Shown: positions 1-8,846 of the stretch, in pieces | How the letters are laid out: every line of letters begins with the position of its first letter | How positions within the stretch are numbered: position 1 is the stretch's first letter | Position numbers and translations under genes: made by a program | NCBI RefSeq assembly: GCF_900129855.1 | Contig: NZ_LT670819.1 | Span: forward strand, 5,146,001-5,210,000 | Source of the DNA: Streptomyces sp. 3214.6 | Lineage (GTDB): Bacteria > Actinomycetota > Actinomycetes > Streptomycetales > Streptomycetaceae | Length of the DNA: 64,000 bases | Direction of reading: 5' to 3' | The notes under the pieces: model-generated | What the model was told of the DNA's origin: nothing | Databases searched by the model: none | What the model saw: only the letters and a program-made list of their open reading frames with translations

Positions 1-237
1 GAGGCACCGGCCGCTCTCGGCGAGGTGAGCGAGCTCGTCGCCGGGGGCTCGGTGAGCGGGGAGCTGGTGGCGGCCGCCGGGCCCGATCTGCACCTGGCCG
101 CCCCGGGCGGGGTGGTCGTCCTCGACACGCGGTTGCTGCGGGGGTGGGAGCTGGTTCCGGTGGGGAGCGGTGAAGTCGCCTTTCCCGTACGTCACTTCGA
201 CGTCGGCATGGGGCACCTTCAGGACGGACTGTTCTGA
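1..237 (+). CDS. 3' end of an unidentified protein (partial)
   Basis: The frame is open from the first base to a TGA at 235-237, so only the last 78 residues of a longer gene are present. The fragment is rich in Gly, Val and Leu and ends in FDVGMGHLQDGLF. I see no signal peptide, membrane segment or catalytic motif and cannot name the family. An internal ATG or GTG start is possible but the reading frame and codon use look coding right from base 1. It is followed by about 200 bp of non-coding sequence before the two-component operon. Confidence 0.6.
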   Translation, partial: EAPAALGEVSELVAGGSVSGELVAAAGPDLHLAAPGGVVVLDTRLLRGWELVPVGSGEVAFPVRHFDVGMGHLQDGLF

Positions 238-433
238 GGGCGCGCGGGGGTGCCGGCCCGCGGGGTGCGGAAGACCGTGGGGCCGGAGGGCGTGCCGTCC
301 CTTCGGTGTGAGGGCCGGGTCGGGGTGGGGCGTGCGGCTCCCAGGTGTTGCCTGAGAGGTCCCTGTGCGTTTCTCAGTGAAATCACAGACAAGTGAAAGA
401 GTGCTCTCAGGGGGCCCCGACAAGGTGTCCACC

Positions 434-1174
434 ATGACCACGACCTCGCCCCAGGGGCGCACCGAACTGCTGAGGCCGGACGGGAGCCCCGTCCGAGTGC
501 TTGTGGTGGACGACGAGATGTCGATCACCGAGCTGCTGTCCATGGCCCTGCGCTATGAGGGATGGCAGATCCGGAGCGCCGGTGACGGCACGGGCGCGAT
601 CCAGACCGCCCGTGAGTTCCGGCCCGACGCCGTCGTCCTGGACATGATGCTGCCGGACATGGACGGGCTGACGGTCCTGGGGCGACTGCGGCGTGACCTG
701 CCGGACGTTCCGGTGCTGTTCCTCACGGCCAAGGACGCCGTCGAGGACCGTATCGCCGGGCTCACCGCCGGCGGTGACGACTACGTCACCAAGCCGTTCA
801 GCCTGGAAGAGGTCGTGGCCCGGCTGCGGGGGCTGATCCGCCGTTCCGGCGCCGCCGACCGGCGCTCCGAGGCCGTGCTCGTCGTCGGGGACCTCACCCT
901 CGACGAGGACAGCCACGAGGTCTCGCGGGCCGGGGACAACATCCATCTGACCGCCACCGAGTTCGAGCTGCTGCGCTACCTGATGCGCAACCCGCGGCGC
1001 GTGCTCAGCAAGGCGCAGATACTCGACCGCGTGTGGTCGTACGACTTCGGCGGCCAGGCCAACGTCGTCGAGCTGTACATCTCCTATCTGCGGCGCAAGA
1101 TAGACGCGGGGCGGGAGCCGATGATCCACACCCGGCGTGGCGCCGGGTACCTGATCAAGCCCGCTGTGTCATGA
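434..1174 (+). CDS. OmpR/PhoB-family response regulator
   Basis: DNA-binding response regulator of 246 aa. An N-terminal receiver domain (VLVVDDE, phospho-acceptor Asp near residue 70 in VVLDMMLPDMDG, conserved Lys near 120 in YVTKPF) is followed by a winged-helix DNA-binding domain ending in YISYLRRKID and GAGYLIKPA. The ATG at 434 was preferred over the in-frame GTG at 365 because it removes an uncharged leader with no family likeness. The stop overlaps the kinase ATG (ATGA), so the two are translationally coupled partners. The target genes are probably the glycosyltransferase genes just downstream, which is inference. Confidence 0.95.
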   Translation: MTTTSPQGRTELLRPDGSPVRVLVVDDEMSITELLSMALRYEGWQIRSAGDGTGAIQTAREFRPDAVVLDMMLPDMDGLTVLGRLRRDLPDVPVLFLTAKDAVEDRIAGLTAGGDDYVTKPFSLEEVVARLRGLIRRSGAADRRSEAVLVVGDLTLDEDSHEVSRAGDNIHLTATEFELLRYLMRNPRRVLSKAQILDRVWSYDFGGQANVVELYISYLRRKIDAGREPMIHTRRGAGYLIKPAVS

Positions 1175-2793
1175 GCGGGCGACGACGGCCGCGTGCGCAG
1201 AAGAGACGAGCGGGAAAACCGCGCACCCTGCGGACGCGGCTCGTCGTCGTGTCCGTGACCCTGATCGCCGTGATCTGCGCGCTGATCGGAACCGTCACCA
1301 CCCTGGTGCTGCGGGATCACCTGTACGGCCAGCTCGACGGGCGACTGGGTGAGGTCGCGGCGCGTGCGGCGCCCCGCGGCGGGTTCGGAGGGCCGCCGGA
1401 CCAGGCGAAGTACGGCGCCGTCACGCCCGGCCGGCAACAGGGCAAGGCGATGGTGACCGACCTCGCGCAGCTGGTCAAAGGCCCCCAGTCGGACAGCACC
1501 GTCGCGGCGAAGGTCGTCAACGGCACCATCACCGAGGCCGAGCGGGGTGTGAAGTCCACGGACTTCTCCATGGGCAGCAAGCCGCTCACCGAGGCCCAGA
1601 AGAAGGTGCTCAACTCCGTCTCCCAGGACGAGAAGACGCACACCGTGGAGCTCCCCGGGCTGGGCGACTACCGCGTCACGTACGCCAGCAACGACACCTC
1701 CAGCTACTACGTGGCCATCCCCACGGCGGAGGTCGACAACACCATCAACACCCTGATCCTCGTCGAGGTCAGCCTCACCGTCGCCGGTCTCATCGCGGCC
1801 GGTCTCGCGGGCACCGTGATGGTCGGTGTCGCCACCCGCCCCCTCCGCAAGGTCGCCGCCACCGCCACCCGGGTCTCCGAACTGCCCCTGCACACCGGCG
1901 AGGTCAACCTCAGCGAGCGGGTGCCCGAGACCGAGACCGACCCGCACACCGAGGTCGGGCAGGTCGGCGCCGCGCTCAACCGGATGCTGAACCACGTCCA
2001 CGGCGCGCTGCACGCCCGCCAGGAGAGCGAGATGCGGGTCCGGCAGTTCGTCGCGGACGCCAGTCATGAACTCCGTACGCCGCTGGCGTCCATCCGCGGA
2101 TACGCCGAGCTGACCCGGCGCGGACGGGAGGAGGTCGGGCCCGACACCCGGCACGCCCTCGGGCGGATCGAGTCCGAGGCCGGCCGGATGACCTTCCTCG
2201 TCGAGGACCTCCTCCTGCTCGCCCGTCTCGACGCCGGACGGCCGCTGCAGTTCGAGCAGACCGACCTCGTCCCCCTCGTCATCGACACCGTCAGCGACGC
2301 CCGTGCCGCCGGACGCGACCACGTCTGGCGGCTCGAACTGCCCGACGAGCCCGCCCTGGTGTCCGCGGACGCGGCCCGGCTGCAGCAGGTCCTCGTCAAC
2401 CTGCTCGCCAACGCCCGTACGCACACCCCGCCCGGGACGACGGTCACCGCGCGTGTGCAACGGCGCGGGCCGTGGCTGTGCGTGGACGTCCAGGACAACG
2501 GCCAGGGCATTCCCGCCGACCTGCTTCCGCATGTCTTCGAACGGTTCGCGCGCGGCGACTCCTCGCGCTCCCGGGCCTCCGGCTCCACCGGCCTGGGGCT
2601 CGCCATCGTGCAGGCCGTCGCGACCGCGCACAGCGGCGCCGTCACCGTCGACAGCGGGCCCGGACGGACCGTGTTCACCGTGCACCTGCCGGCGCTCGGT
2701 CCCGCCGTGCCCCGGCCCGCCCCCGAAACGAACTGGCAACTCGACTCACAGGTCGAGCACAGTGCCACCACATGGGTGCGACAGGACGCCTGA
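1171..2793 (+). CDS. Membrane sensor histidine kinase
   Basis: Sensor kinase of 540 aa, partner of the preceding regulator (4-bp ATGA overlap). Basic N-terminus, transmembrane helix about residues 24-46, an extracytoplasmic sensor segment to about 190, a second membrane helix, a HAMP domain, then HisKA with the phospho-acceptor His near 299 (ASHELRTPL) and a HATPase domain with N box (LLANARTHTP), G1 box (DNGQGIP) and G2 box (GLGLAI). The order is the standard one for the family. The signal is unknown. The kinase is followed directly by cell-envelope glycosyltransferase genes, so an envelope signal is a reasonable guess. Confidence 0.95.
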   Translation: MSGRRRPRAQKRRAGKPRTLRTRLVVVSVTLIAVICALIGTVTTLVLRDHLYGQLDGRLGEVAARAAPRGGFGGPPDQAKYGAVTPGRQQGKAMVTDLAQLVKGPQSDSTVAAKVVNGTITEAERGVKSTDFSMGSKPLTEAQKKVLNSVSQDEKTHTVELPGLGDYRVTYASNDTSSYYVAIPTAEVDNTINTLILVEVSLTVAGLIAAGLAGTVMVGVATRPLRKVAATATRVSELPLHTGEVNLSERVPETETDPHTEVGQVGAALNRMLNHVHGALHARQESEMRVRQFVADASHELRTPLASIRGYAELTRRGREEVGPDTRHALGRIESEAGRMTFLVEDLLLLARLDAGRPLQFEQTDLVPLVIDTVSDARAAGRDHVWRLELPDEPALVSADAARLQQVLVNLLANARTHTPPGTTVTARVQRRGPWLCVDVQDNGQGIPADLLPHVFERFARGDSSRSRASGSTGLGLAIVQAVATAHSGAVTVDSGPGRTVFTVHLPALGPAVPRPAPETNWQLDSQVEHSATTWVRQDA

Positions 2794-2807
2794 CGAGAGT
2801 CGATGAC

Positions 2808-4265
2808 ATGCGAACCGACTCTTCTCCCGGCACCCTGCCGGCGCGGGAGCACCTCCCGGCCGCCACAGCCGGTACGCCTGTCCTGGACGTAGTGATCCCC
2901 GTCTACAACGAGGAGACGGACCTCCAGCCGTGCGTCCGGAGACTGCACGACCACCTGACGCGTACGTTCCCCTACTCCTTCCGCATCACGATCGCGGACA
3001 ACGCGTCGACCGACACCACTGCCCTGGTGGCGCGGCGGCTGGCGGAACGGATCCCGGAGGTGAGGAACTTCAGGCTCGATCAGAAGGGCCGCGGCCGAGC
3101 GCTGCGGACCGTCTGGTCGGCGTCGGAGGCCCCGATCCTCGCGTACATGGACGTGGACCTGTCCACCGACCTCAACGCGCTGCTGCCGCTGGTGGCGCCG
3201 CTGATCTCCGGCCACTCCGACCTGGCGATCGGCTCCCGGCTCGCCCATAGCTCCCGGGTGGTGCGCGGGCCGAAGCGGGAGTTCATCAGCCGCGCCTACA
3301 ACCTGATCCTGCGCGGCTCGCTCCAGGCCCGCTTCTCGGACGCGCAGTGCGGGTTCAAGGCGATCCGGCGTGACGTCGCACAAGTTCTCCTTCCCTTGGT
3401 GGAAGACACCGGCTGGTTCTTCGACACTGAGATGCTGGTGCTCGCCGAGCGTGCCGGCCTCCGTATCCACGAGGTGCCGGTCGACTGGGTCGACGACCCG
3501 AACTCCACGGTGCACATCGTGAAGACGGCGACCGACGACCTGAAAGGGGTGTGGCGCGTGGGCAAGGCCCTGGCCACCGGTTCGCTGTCCCTCGACCGGC
3601 TCACCCGCCCGTTCGGCGACGATCCGCGCGACCGCGACATCCAGGACGTCCCCAAGGGCCTGGCCCGCCAGCTCGTCGGCTTCTGTGTCGTCGGCGGCCT
3701 GTCCACCCTCTTCTACCTGCTTCTCTACAGCGGCTTCCGCCAGTTCAGCGGCTCGCAGGTCGCCAACGCGCTGGCCCTGCTGGTGTCCGCGGTCGCCAAC
3801 ACCGCCGCCAACCGGCGTCTGACCTTCGGGGTGCGGGGCAGCGGCGGGGCCGTCAAGCACCAGGCGCAGGGCCTGGTCGTCTTCGGTATCGGACTCGCGC
3901 TGACCAGCGGCTCGCTCGCCGCACTGAACGCGGCGACGTCCCACCCCGCGCACTCCACCGAACTGGCGGTCCTCATCGCCGCCAACCTGGCGGCGACGGT
4001 GCTGCGCTTCCTGCTCTTCCGCGTCTGGGTCTTCTCCGACCGAGGGGACGGCGACGACCCGGCGGTCCAGGTGAGCCCCGCGGACCCGGCGAGCACCCCG
4101 ACGACTCCGACGACCTCGACCACCCCGGTCGTCCCGCACGCCCCCTCGCACGGGCCCTCGTCTCCGACGTACCCGACTTCCTCGTCGTACCCGACCGCGT
4201 CCGCGTCCGCCATGCGGCTGAAACCGGTGCGCCCCCACGACACCGACCCGGGGGACGCCCGATGA
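2808..4265 (+). CDS. GT2 (dolichyl-phosphate-mannose-synthase-like) glycosyltransferase fused to a GtrA-like membrane domain
   Basis: 485 aa. Residues about 25-270 form a GT-A fold transferase of the DPM1/GtrB type: VIPVYNEE nucleotide-binding strand, DVDLS metal-binding DxD, SDAQCGFKA. Residues about 290-430 carry four hydrophobic helices of the GtrA/DPMS family. Such proteins transfer a sugar to polyprenyl phosphate and may help flip it. The Pro/Thr/Ser-rich C-terminus is low complexity. The start at 2808 has GAGAG upstream; an in-frame ATG at 2772 is the alternative. The stop overlaps the next ATG, so it probably supplies lipid-linked sugar to the ArnT-like enzyme encoded next (inference). 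Confidence 0.9.
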   Translation: MRTDSSPGTLPAREHLPAATAGTPVLDVVIPVYNEETDLQPCVRRLHDHLTRTFPYSFRITIADNASTDTTALVARRLAERIPEVRNFRLDQKGRGRALRTVWSASEAPILAYMDVDLSTDLNALLPLVAPLISGHSDLAIGSRLAHSSRVVRGPKREFISRAYNLILRGSLQARFSDAQCGFKAIRRDVAQVLLPLVEDTGWFFDTEMLVLAERAGLRIHEVPVDWVDDPNSTVHIVKTATDDLKGVWRVGKALATGSLSLDRLTRPFGDDPRDRDIQDVPKGLARQLVGFCVVGGLSTLFYLLLYSGFRQFSGSQVANALALLVSAVANTAANRRLTFGVRGSGGAVKHQAQGLVVFGIGLALTSGSLAALNAATSHPAHSTELAVLIAANLAATVLRFLLFRVWVFSDRGDGDDPAVQVSPADPASTPTTPTTSTTPVVPHAPSHGPSSPTYPTSSSYPTASASAMRLKPVRPHDTDPGDAR

Positions 4266-6514
4266 CCACCCACCTCGAACAGACGACCGCCTGGGATACG
4301 CCGCCGGCCACCGTGCCGGTCACCCCGCAGCACCCGGCCGTCCCGGCCCCCGAGTCGGGTGAGCCGAAGCAGCCCCTGCACCGCAGACTGTGGCGCGGCC
4401 GCCCCGAGGACCCCCGCTGGGCCCGGCCGGCCTTCCTCGGCCTGCTGGCCGCCACCCTCCTCCTCTACCTCTACAACCTGAGCGCCTCCGGCTACGCCAA
4501 CTCGTTCTACTCGGCGGCCGTCCAGGCCGGCAGCCAGAGCTGGAAGGCCTTCTTCTTCGGCTCGCTGGACGCGGGCAACGCCATCACCGTCGACAAGCCC
4601 CCGGCCTCGCTGTGGCCGATGGCCCTGTCGGTCCGGATCTTCGGCCTGAACTCGTGGGCGATCCTCGCTCCCGAGGTGCTGATGGGCGTCGGCACGGTCG
4701 CCGTCGTCTACGCCTCCGTGCGCCGCCGGTTCAGCCCCGCGGCCGGTCTGATCGCCGGCACGGTCCTCGCGCTGACCCCGGTCGCCGCGCTGATGTTCCG
4801 GTTCAACAACCCGGACGCGATGCTGGCCCTGCTGATGGCCGTGGCCTGCTACTTCGTGGCCCGGGCGCTGGAGGACGGCCGGACGAAGTGGCTGGTGTGG
4901 ACCGGTGCCGCGATCGGTTTCGCCTTCCTCGCCAAGACGCTCCAGGCCTTCCTCGTCCTCCCGCCGCTCGCGATCGTCTACGCGGTCTGCGCGCCGGTGT
5001 CGGTGAAGAAGCGGTTCGGACAGCTGGCCGCGGCCACCGCCGCGCTGGTCGTCTCCGGCGGCTGGTGGGTCGCGATCGTCGAGCTGTGGCCCGCCTCCTC
5101 CCGCCCGTACATCGGCGGCTCGCAGAACAACTCCTTCCTGGAGCTGACGTTCGGCTACAACGGCCTCGGCCGCCTCAACGGCGAGGAGACCGGCAGCGTC
5201 GGTGGCGGCGGTGGCGGCGGCAACACCGGCCAGTGGGGCGAGACCGGCTGGGACCGGATGTTCAACTCCGAGATCGGCGGCCAGATCTCCTGGCTGCTGC
5301 CGGCCGCGCTGGTCCTCCTGGTCGGCGGTCTGGTGGCCACCCGGACGTTCCGACGCACCTCGGTCACCCGCGGTCTGTTCCTCGTCTGGGGCGGCTCGCT
5401 GCTGATCACCATGGTCGTCTTCAGCTATATGGCGGGCATCTTCCACCAGTACTACACGGTGGCGCTCGCCCCCTACCTGGCGGCCGTGATCGGCATGGGC
5501 GCGGGTCTGCTCTGGGAGAAGCGGTCCGAGATCTGTGCCTCGATCACCCTCGCGGCCTCGGTCGTCGCGGCGGCTTCCTGGTCGTACGTCCTGCTCAACC
5601 GCGCCCCCGACTACCTGCCCTGGCTGAAGTGGCTGGTCCTGGTCGGCGGCCTGGTCGCCGCGCTCGGCCTGACCTTCGCGAGCCGGATCAACCGTCAGCT
5701 CGCCCTCGCGGCGGCCTCCGCGGGCCTGGTGGCCGCGCTGGCCGGACCGACGGCGTACACCCTCAGCACGCTGCAGGAGGGCCACACGGGCTCCATCGTG
5801 ACGGCGGGTCCGGCCGGCGCGAGCATGATGGGCGGCGGCGGTCCGGGTGGCGGCGGCCGGGGCGGCTTCGGCGGCGGCATGGGTAGCGGCCAGAACCAGC
5901 AGGGCCAGCAGCGCCAGCAGGGCCAGCAGGGCCAGCAGAACGGCAACGGCAACACCCGGAACGGCAACGGCTTCCCCAGCGGCGGTCAGCTGGGCGGCGG
6001 TCGGACGGGTGGCGGCACGCCCGGCCAGAGCCAGCAGAACGGCAACGGCAGCACCCAGGGCCAGGGCCGGCAGGGCGGTATGCCCGGCGGCCAGACCGGT
6101 GACGGCGGCGGAGGCATGGGCGGCGGTGGCGGTGTCGGCGGTCTGCTCAACGGCGCGTCGGTCACCGACGAGGCCAAGAAGCTGCTGGAGACCGACTCCG
6201 GCGACTACACCTGGGCTGCGGCCGCGATCGGCGCCCAGAACGCCGCGAGCTACCAGCTCGCCACAAGCGACGCGGTGATGGCGATCGGCGGCTTCAACGG
6301 CACCGACCCGTCCCCGACGCTGGCGCAGTTCAAGCAGTACGTGGCCGACGGCAAGATCCACTACTTCATCGGCAGTGGCTCGGGCGGCGGCGGCATGGGC
6401 GGCAGCAGCAGCGGCACGTCCTCGCAGATCAGCGCCTGGGTCGAGGCCAACTTCAAGAAGGTGACGGTCGGTTCGGCCACCTTCTACGACCTGACGCAGA
6501 AGGCGAGCGGCTGA
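4262..6514 (+). CDS. ArnT/PMT-like (GT39/GT83) membrane glycosyltransferase
   Basis: 750-aa polytopic membrane protein. After about 60 soluble residues comes the family signature (SFYSAAVQAGSQSWKAFFFG, then ITVDKPPASLW) with an acidic first loop, and then about ten membrane helices to residue 530. The rest is an extracellular tail: a Gly/Gln/Asn-rich low-complexity stretch of about 100 residues followed by a small folded domain (LLETDSGDYTWAAA). Members move a sugar from a polyprenyl carrier to a surface acceptor. The 4-bp overlap with the GT2-GtrA gene implies that one operon makes and uses the lipid-linked sugar. The acceptor is unknown. Confidence 0.9.
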   Translation: MTTHLEQTTAWDTPPATVPVTPQHPAVPAPESGEPKQPLHRRLWRGRPEDPRWARPAFLGLLAATLLLYLYNLSASGYANSFYSAAVQAGSQSWKAFFFGSLDAGNAITVDKPPASLWPMALSVRIFGLNSWAILAPEVLMGVGTVAVVYASVRRRFSPAAGLIAGTVLALTPVAALMFRFNNPDAMLALLMAVACYFVARALEDGRTKWLVWTGAAIGFAFLAKTLQAFLVLPPLAIVYAVCAPVSVKKRFGQLAAATAALVVSGGWWVAIVELWPASSRPYIGGSQNNSFLELTFGYNGLGRLNGEETGSVGGGGGGGNTGQWGETGWDRMFNSEIGGQISWLLPAALVLLVGGLVATRTFRRTSVTRGLFLVWGGSLLITMVVFSYMAGIFHQYYTVALAPYLAAVIGMGAGLLWEKRSEICASITLAASVVAAASWSYVLLNRAPDYLPWLKWLVLVGGLVAALGLTFASRINRQLALAAASAGLVAALAGPTAYTLSTLQEGHTGSIVTAGPAGASMMGGGGPGGGGRGGFGGGMGSGQNQQGQQRQQGQQGQQNGNGNTRNGNGFPSGGQLGGGRTGGGTPGQSQQNGNGSTQGQGRQGGMPGGQTGDGGGGMGGGGGVGGLLNGASVTDEAKKLLETDSGDYTWAAAAIGAQNAASYQLATSDAVMAIGGFNGTDPSPTLAQFKQYVADGKIHYFIGSGSGGGGMGGSSSGTSSQISAWVEANFKKVTVGSATFYDLTQKASG

Positions 6515-6532
6515 CCCGCTCCGAGATCGGTT

Positions 6533-6569
6533 GAGGAAGGGCGGTGGCTCGATGCCACCGCCCTTCCTC
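6533..6569. terminator. Bidirectional intrinsic terminator
   Basis: Perfect 16-bp stem (GAGGAAGGGCGGTGGC and its complement) around a TCGAT loop, 18 bp after the ArnT-like stop and 15 bp before the stop of the convergent helicase gene. It can end transcription from both sides. Confidence 0.9.
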
Positions 6570-6584
6570 AATGCCCCGGGACGC

Positions 6585-8771
6585 TCACGAACCGGTGAGA
6601 ACGACAAGCCGCTGGGTCGCCCGGGTCATCGCGACATAGCGGTCCACCGCCCCTTCGATGCCCTCGCCGAACTCCTCCGGGTCGACGAGGACGACCAGGT
6701 CGAACTCGAGCCCCTTCGACAGTTCCGGGGTCAGCGACCGGACCCGGGACGACGTCGGCCGGAAGGACGGATCGCCGATGACGCAGGCGATCCCGTCGTC
6801 GTGCGCGGCGAGCCACGCGTCGAGGACCGAACCGAGCTCCGCGACGGATCCGTGGACGACGGGGACGCCACTGCTGCGCACGGACGTCGGCACGTTGGCG
6901 TCCGGGAGCGCGGCCCGGATGACCGGCTCGGCCTCCGCCATGATCTCCTCCGGCGTCCGGTAGTTGATGCTCAGGGAGGCCAGCTCGATCCGGTCGAAGC
7001 CGAGCCGCTCCAGCCGCTCCCGCCACGATTCCGTGAACCCGTGCCGGGCCTGCGCGCGGTCCCCGACGATGGTGAAGCTCCGCGACGGGCACCGCAGCAG
7101 CAGCATCTGCCACTCCGCGTCGGTGAGTTCCTGGGCCTCGTCGACGACGACGTGCGCGAACGGCCCGACGAGCAGATCCGGTTCGAGCGTGGGCAGTTCG
7201 GTCTCGTCGACCAGGCTGACCTGGGCGTCCTCGCCGCGCAACATCGACACCAGGCCTTCGCCGTCGTCACCGTCGGCGCCGGAGTTGGCGGTGGCCTCGA
7301 TCAGGTTGTCGACGACCTGTGTCATGCGCTCGCGCTGGGCGGCGAGGATCGCCGCGTGCCGGCGTTTCTGCCGCGCCGTCTCCGGGTCGCCGAGCCGCTG
7401 CCGTGCCGCGTCCAGCAGCGGCAGGTCGGACACCGTCCAGGCCTGGGCGTCCGCGCGCTGGAGCCGCTGGACGTCGTCCCGGTCGAGCCAGGGCGCGCAC
7501 ATCCGCAGGTAGGCGGGCACGGTCCACAGGTCGGACACGAGGTCGGCCGCTTCGAGCAGCGGCCACGCCCGGTTGAAGGCGGTGAGCAGCTCCCGGTTCT
7601 GCAGCAGCGACTTGCGCAGCAGAGCGGGCGGGACGTCCTCGCCGTCGTGCCCCGTTTCGTGCTTGTCCATCAGGATCGTGAGCAGCTCCTCCCGGACCTG
7701 CTCACGTGCTTCGTTGTGCGGAGTGCCCGGTTCCGCCGCCTCGAATGCCACGGCCCAGTCGCCGGCGGTCAGCTGGACGTCGGACCAGTGGGTCGTGACC
7801 GTCATCCCCTCGGCGGGCGGCTCCTCGTAGAACCTGACGGCCTTCTCGATCGCCTTCACCAGCTGCGCGGACGACTTCAGGCGGGCCACCTCCGGGTCGG
7901 CCTCGACCGCGGCCGTGGCTCCCTCGGCGACGAGATCCCGCAGGGTGCAGGTCTGTACGCCCTCCTCGCCGAGGCTGGGCAGGACGTCGGCGACGTATCC
8001 CAGGTAGGGCCGGCTCGGGCCGACGAACAGCACGCCGCCCCGGCGGTGTCCGAGGCGCGGGTCGGAGTACAGGAGGTAGGCGGAGCGGTGCAGGGCGACG
8101 ACGGTCTTGCCGGTGCCCGGACCGCCGTCCACGACGAGCGCGCCGCGGGATCCCGCGCGGATGACGGCGTCCTGGTCGGCCTGGATGGTGCCGAGCACGT
8201 CGCGCATCCGCGCCGACCGGTTGGTGCCCAGGCTGGCGATGAAGGCGGACTGGTCGTCGAGCGCGGCGTGCCCGGCGAACCCGTCCGAGGTGAAGACCTC
8301 GTCCCAGTAGTCGCTGATCCGGCCGCGGGCCCAGCGGTACCGGCGGCGGCTCGCCAGCCCCATGGGGTTGGCGTGGGTGGCCCCGAAGAACGGCTCGGCC
8401 GCCGGGGAACGCCAGTCGACCAGCAGCCGGCGGCCCTCGCTGTCGGTGAGGCCGAGCCGTCCGACGTACAGGGGCTCGCCGCTGTCGGCGTCGACCATGT
8501 GTCCGAGGCACAGGTCCAGGCCGAAGCGGCGCAGGGCGCGCAGTCGGCTGGTCAGCCGGTGGATCTCCGTGTCCCGGTCCATCGCGTGCCGGCCCATGCC
8601 GCCGGGCGCCCGGCGCTCGGCGTCGAGGCGGTCGGACAGCTCGGCGATCGCCTCGTCGAGGCACTGCGCGATGGCCGCGAAGTGCCGCTCGTCGTCGGAG
8701 ACCAGCGCCGGGTCGGCCTTGGCGGAAAGACGGTCGGGAAGGTCGAACGCGCTGGTGGTCAGGGGGTTCAC
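6585..8771 (-). CDS. helR: HelD-family RNA polymerase helicase, probable rifamycin-resistance protein HelR
   Basis: 728-aa superfamily 1 UvrD/HelD-type ATPase. Long helical N-terminus, Walker A GGPGTGKT near residue 214, Walker B VVDEAQEL near 542, and motif VI-like sequence YVAMTRATQRL at the end. HelD proteins strip RNA polymerase from DNA, and the Streptomyces HelR subgroup displaces rifamycins from the polymerase. The GTG at 8771 was chosen because GGAG lies 8 nt upstream; the ATG at 8798 has no ribosome binding site. It follows the Rgt-like gene on the same strand by 75 bp, downstream of an RAE-like element, which is the main reason for naming it HelR rather than a housekeeping HelD. Confidence 0.75.
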   Translation of the reverse strand: MNPLTTSAFDLPDRLSAKADPALVSDDERHFAAIAQCLDEAIAELSDRLDAERRAPGGMGRHAMDRDTEIHRLTSRLRALRRFGLDLCLGHMVDADSGEPLYVGRLGLTDSEGRRLLVDWRSPAAEPFFGATHANPMGLASRRRYRWARGRISDYWDEVFTSDGFAGHAALDDQSAFIASLGTNRSARMRDVLGTIQADQDAVIRAGSRGALVVDGGPGTGKTVVALHRSAYLLYSDPRLGHRRGGVLFVGPSRPYLGYVADVLPSLGEEGVQTCTLRDLVAEGATAAVEADPEVARLKSSAQLVKAIEKAVRFYEEPPAEGMTVTTHWSDVQLTAGDWAVAFEAAEPGTPHNEAREQVREELLTILMDKHETGHDGEDVPPALLRKSLLQNRELLTAFNRAWPLLEAADLVSDLWTVPAYLRMCAPWLDRDDVQRLQRADAQAWTVSDLPLLDAARQRLGDPETARQKRRHAAILAAQRERMTQVVDNLIEATANSGADGDDGEGLVSMLRGEDAQVSLVDETELPTLEPDLLVGPFAHVVVDEAQELTDAEWQMLLLRCPSRSFTIVGDRAQARHGFTESWRERLERLGFDRIELASLSINYRTPEEIMAEAEPVIRAALPDANVPTSVRSSGVPVVHGSVAELGSVLDAWLAAHDDGIACVIGDPSFRPTSSRVRSLTPELSKGLEFDLVVLVDPEEFGEGIEGAVDRYVAMTRATQRLVVLTGS

Positions 8772-8846
8772 TTGATCAGCTCCGATAAGAGGTCGCATAC
8801 GACCATGGCACGCGGGAAGAGGGCGTCCGGACGGGCGTGACCGACG

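Noticed and set aside
1084-6607. Very long antisense frames opposite the two-component and glycosyltransferase genes
   Set aside because: They are mirror frames caused by high GC at third positions; their products are Arg/Gly/Pro/His-rich without domains, and the opposite strand holds clear families.
6531-8840. Plus-strand 769-aa frame opposite the helicase gene
   Set aside because: No ribosome binding site or domain; the minus strand carries full helicase motifs.
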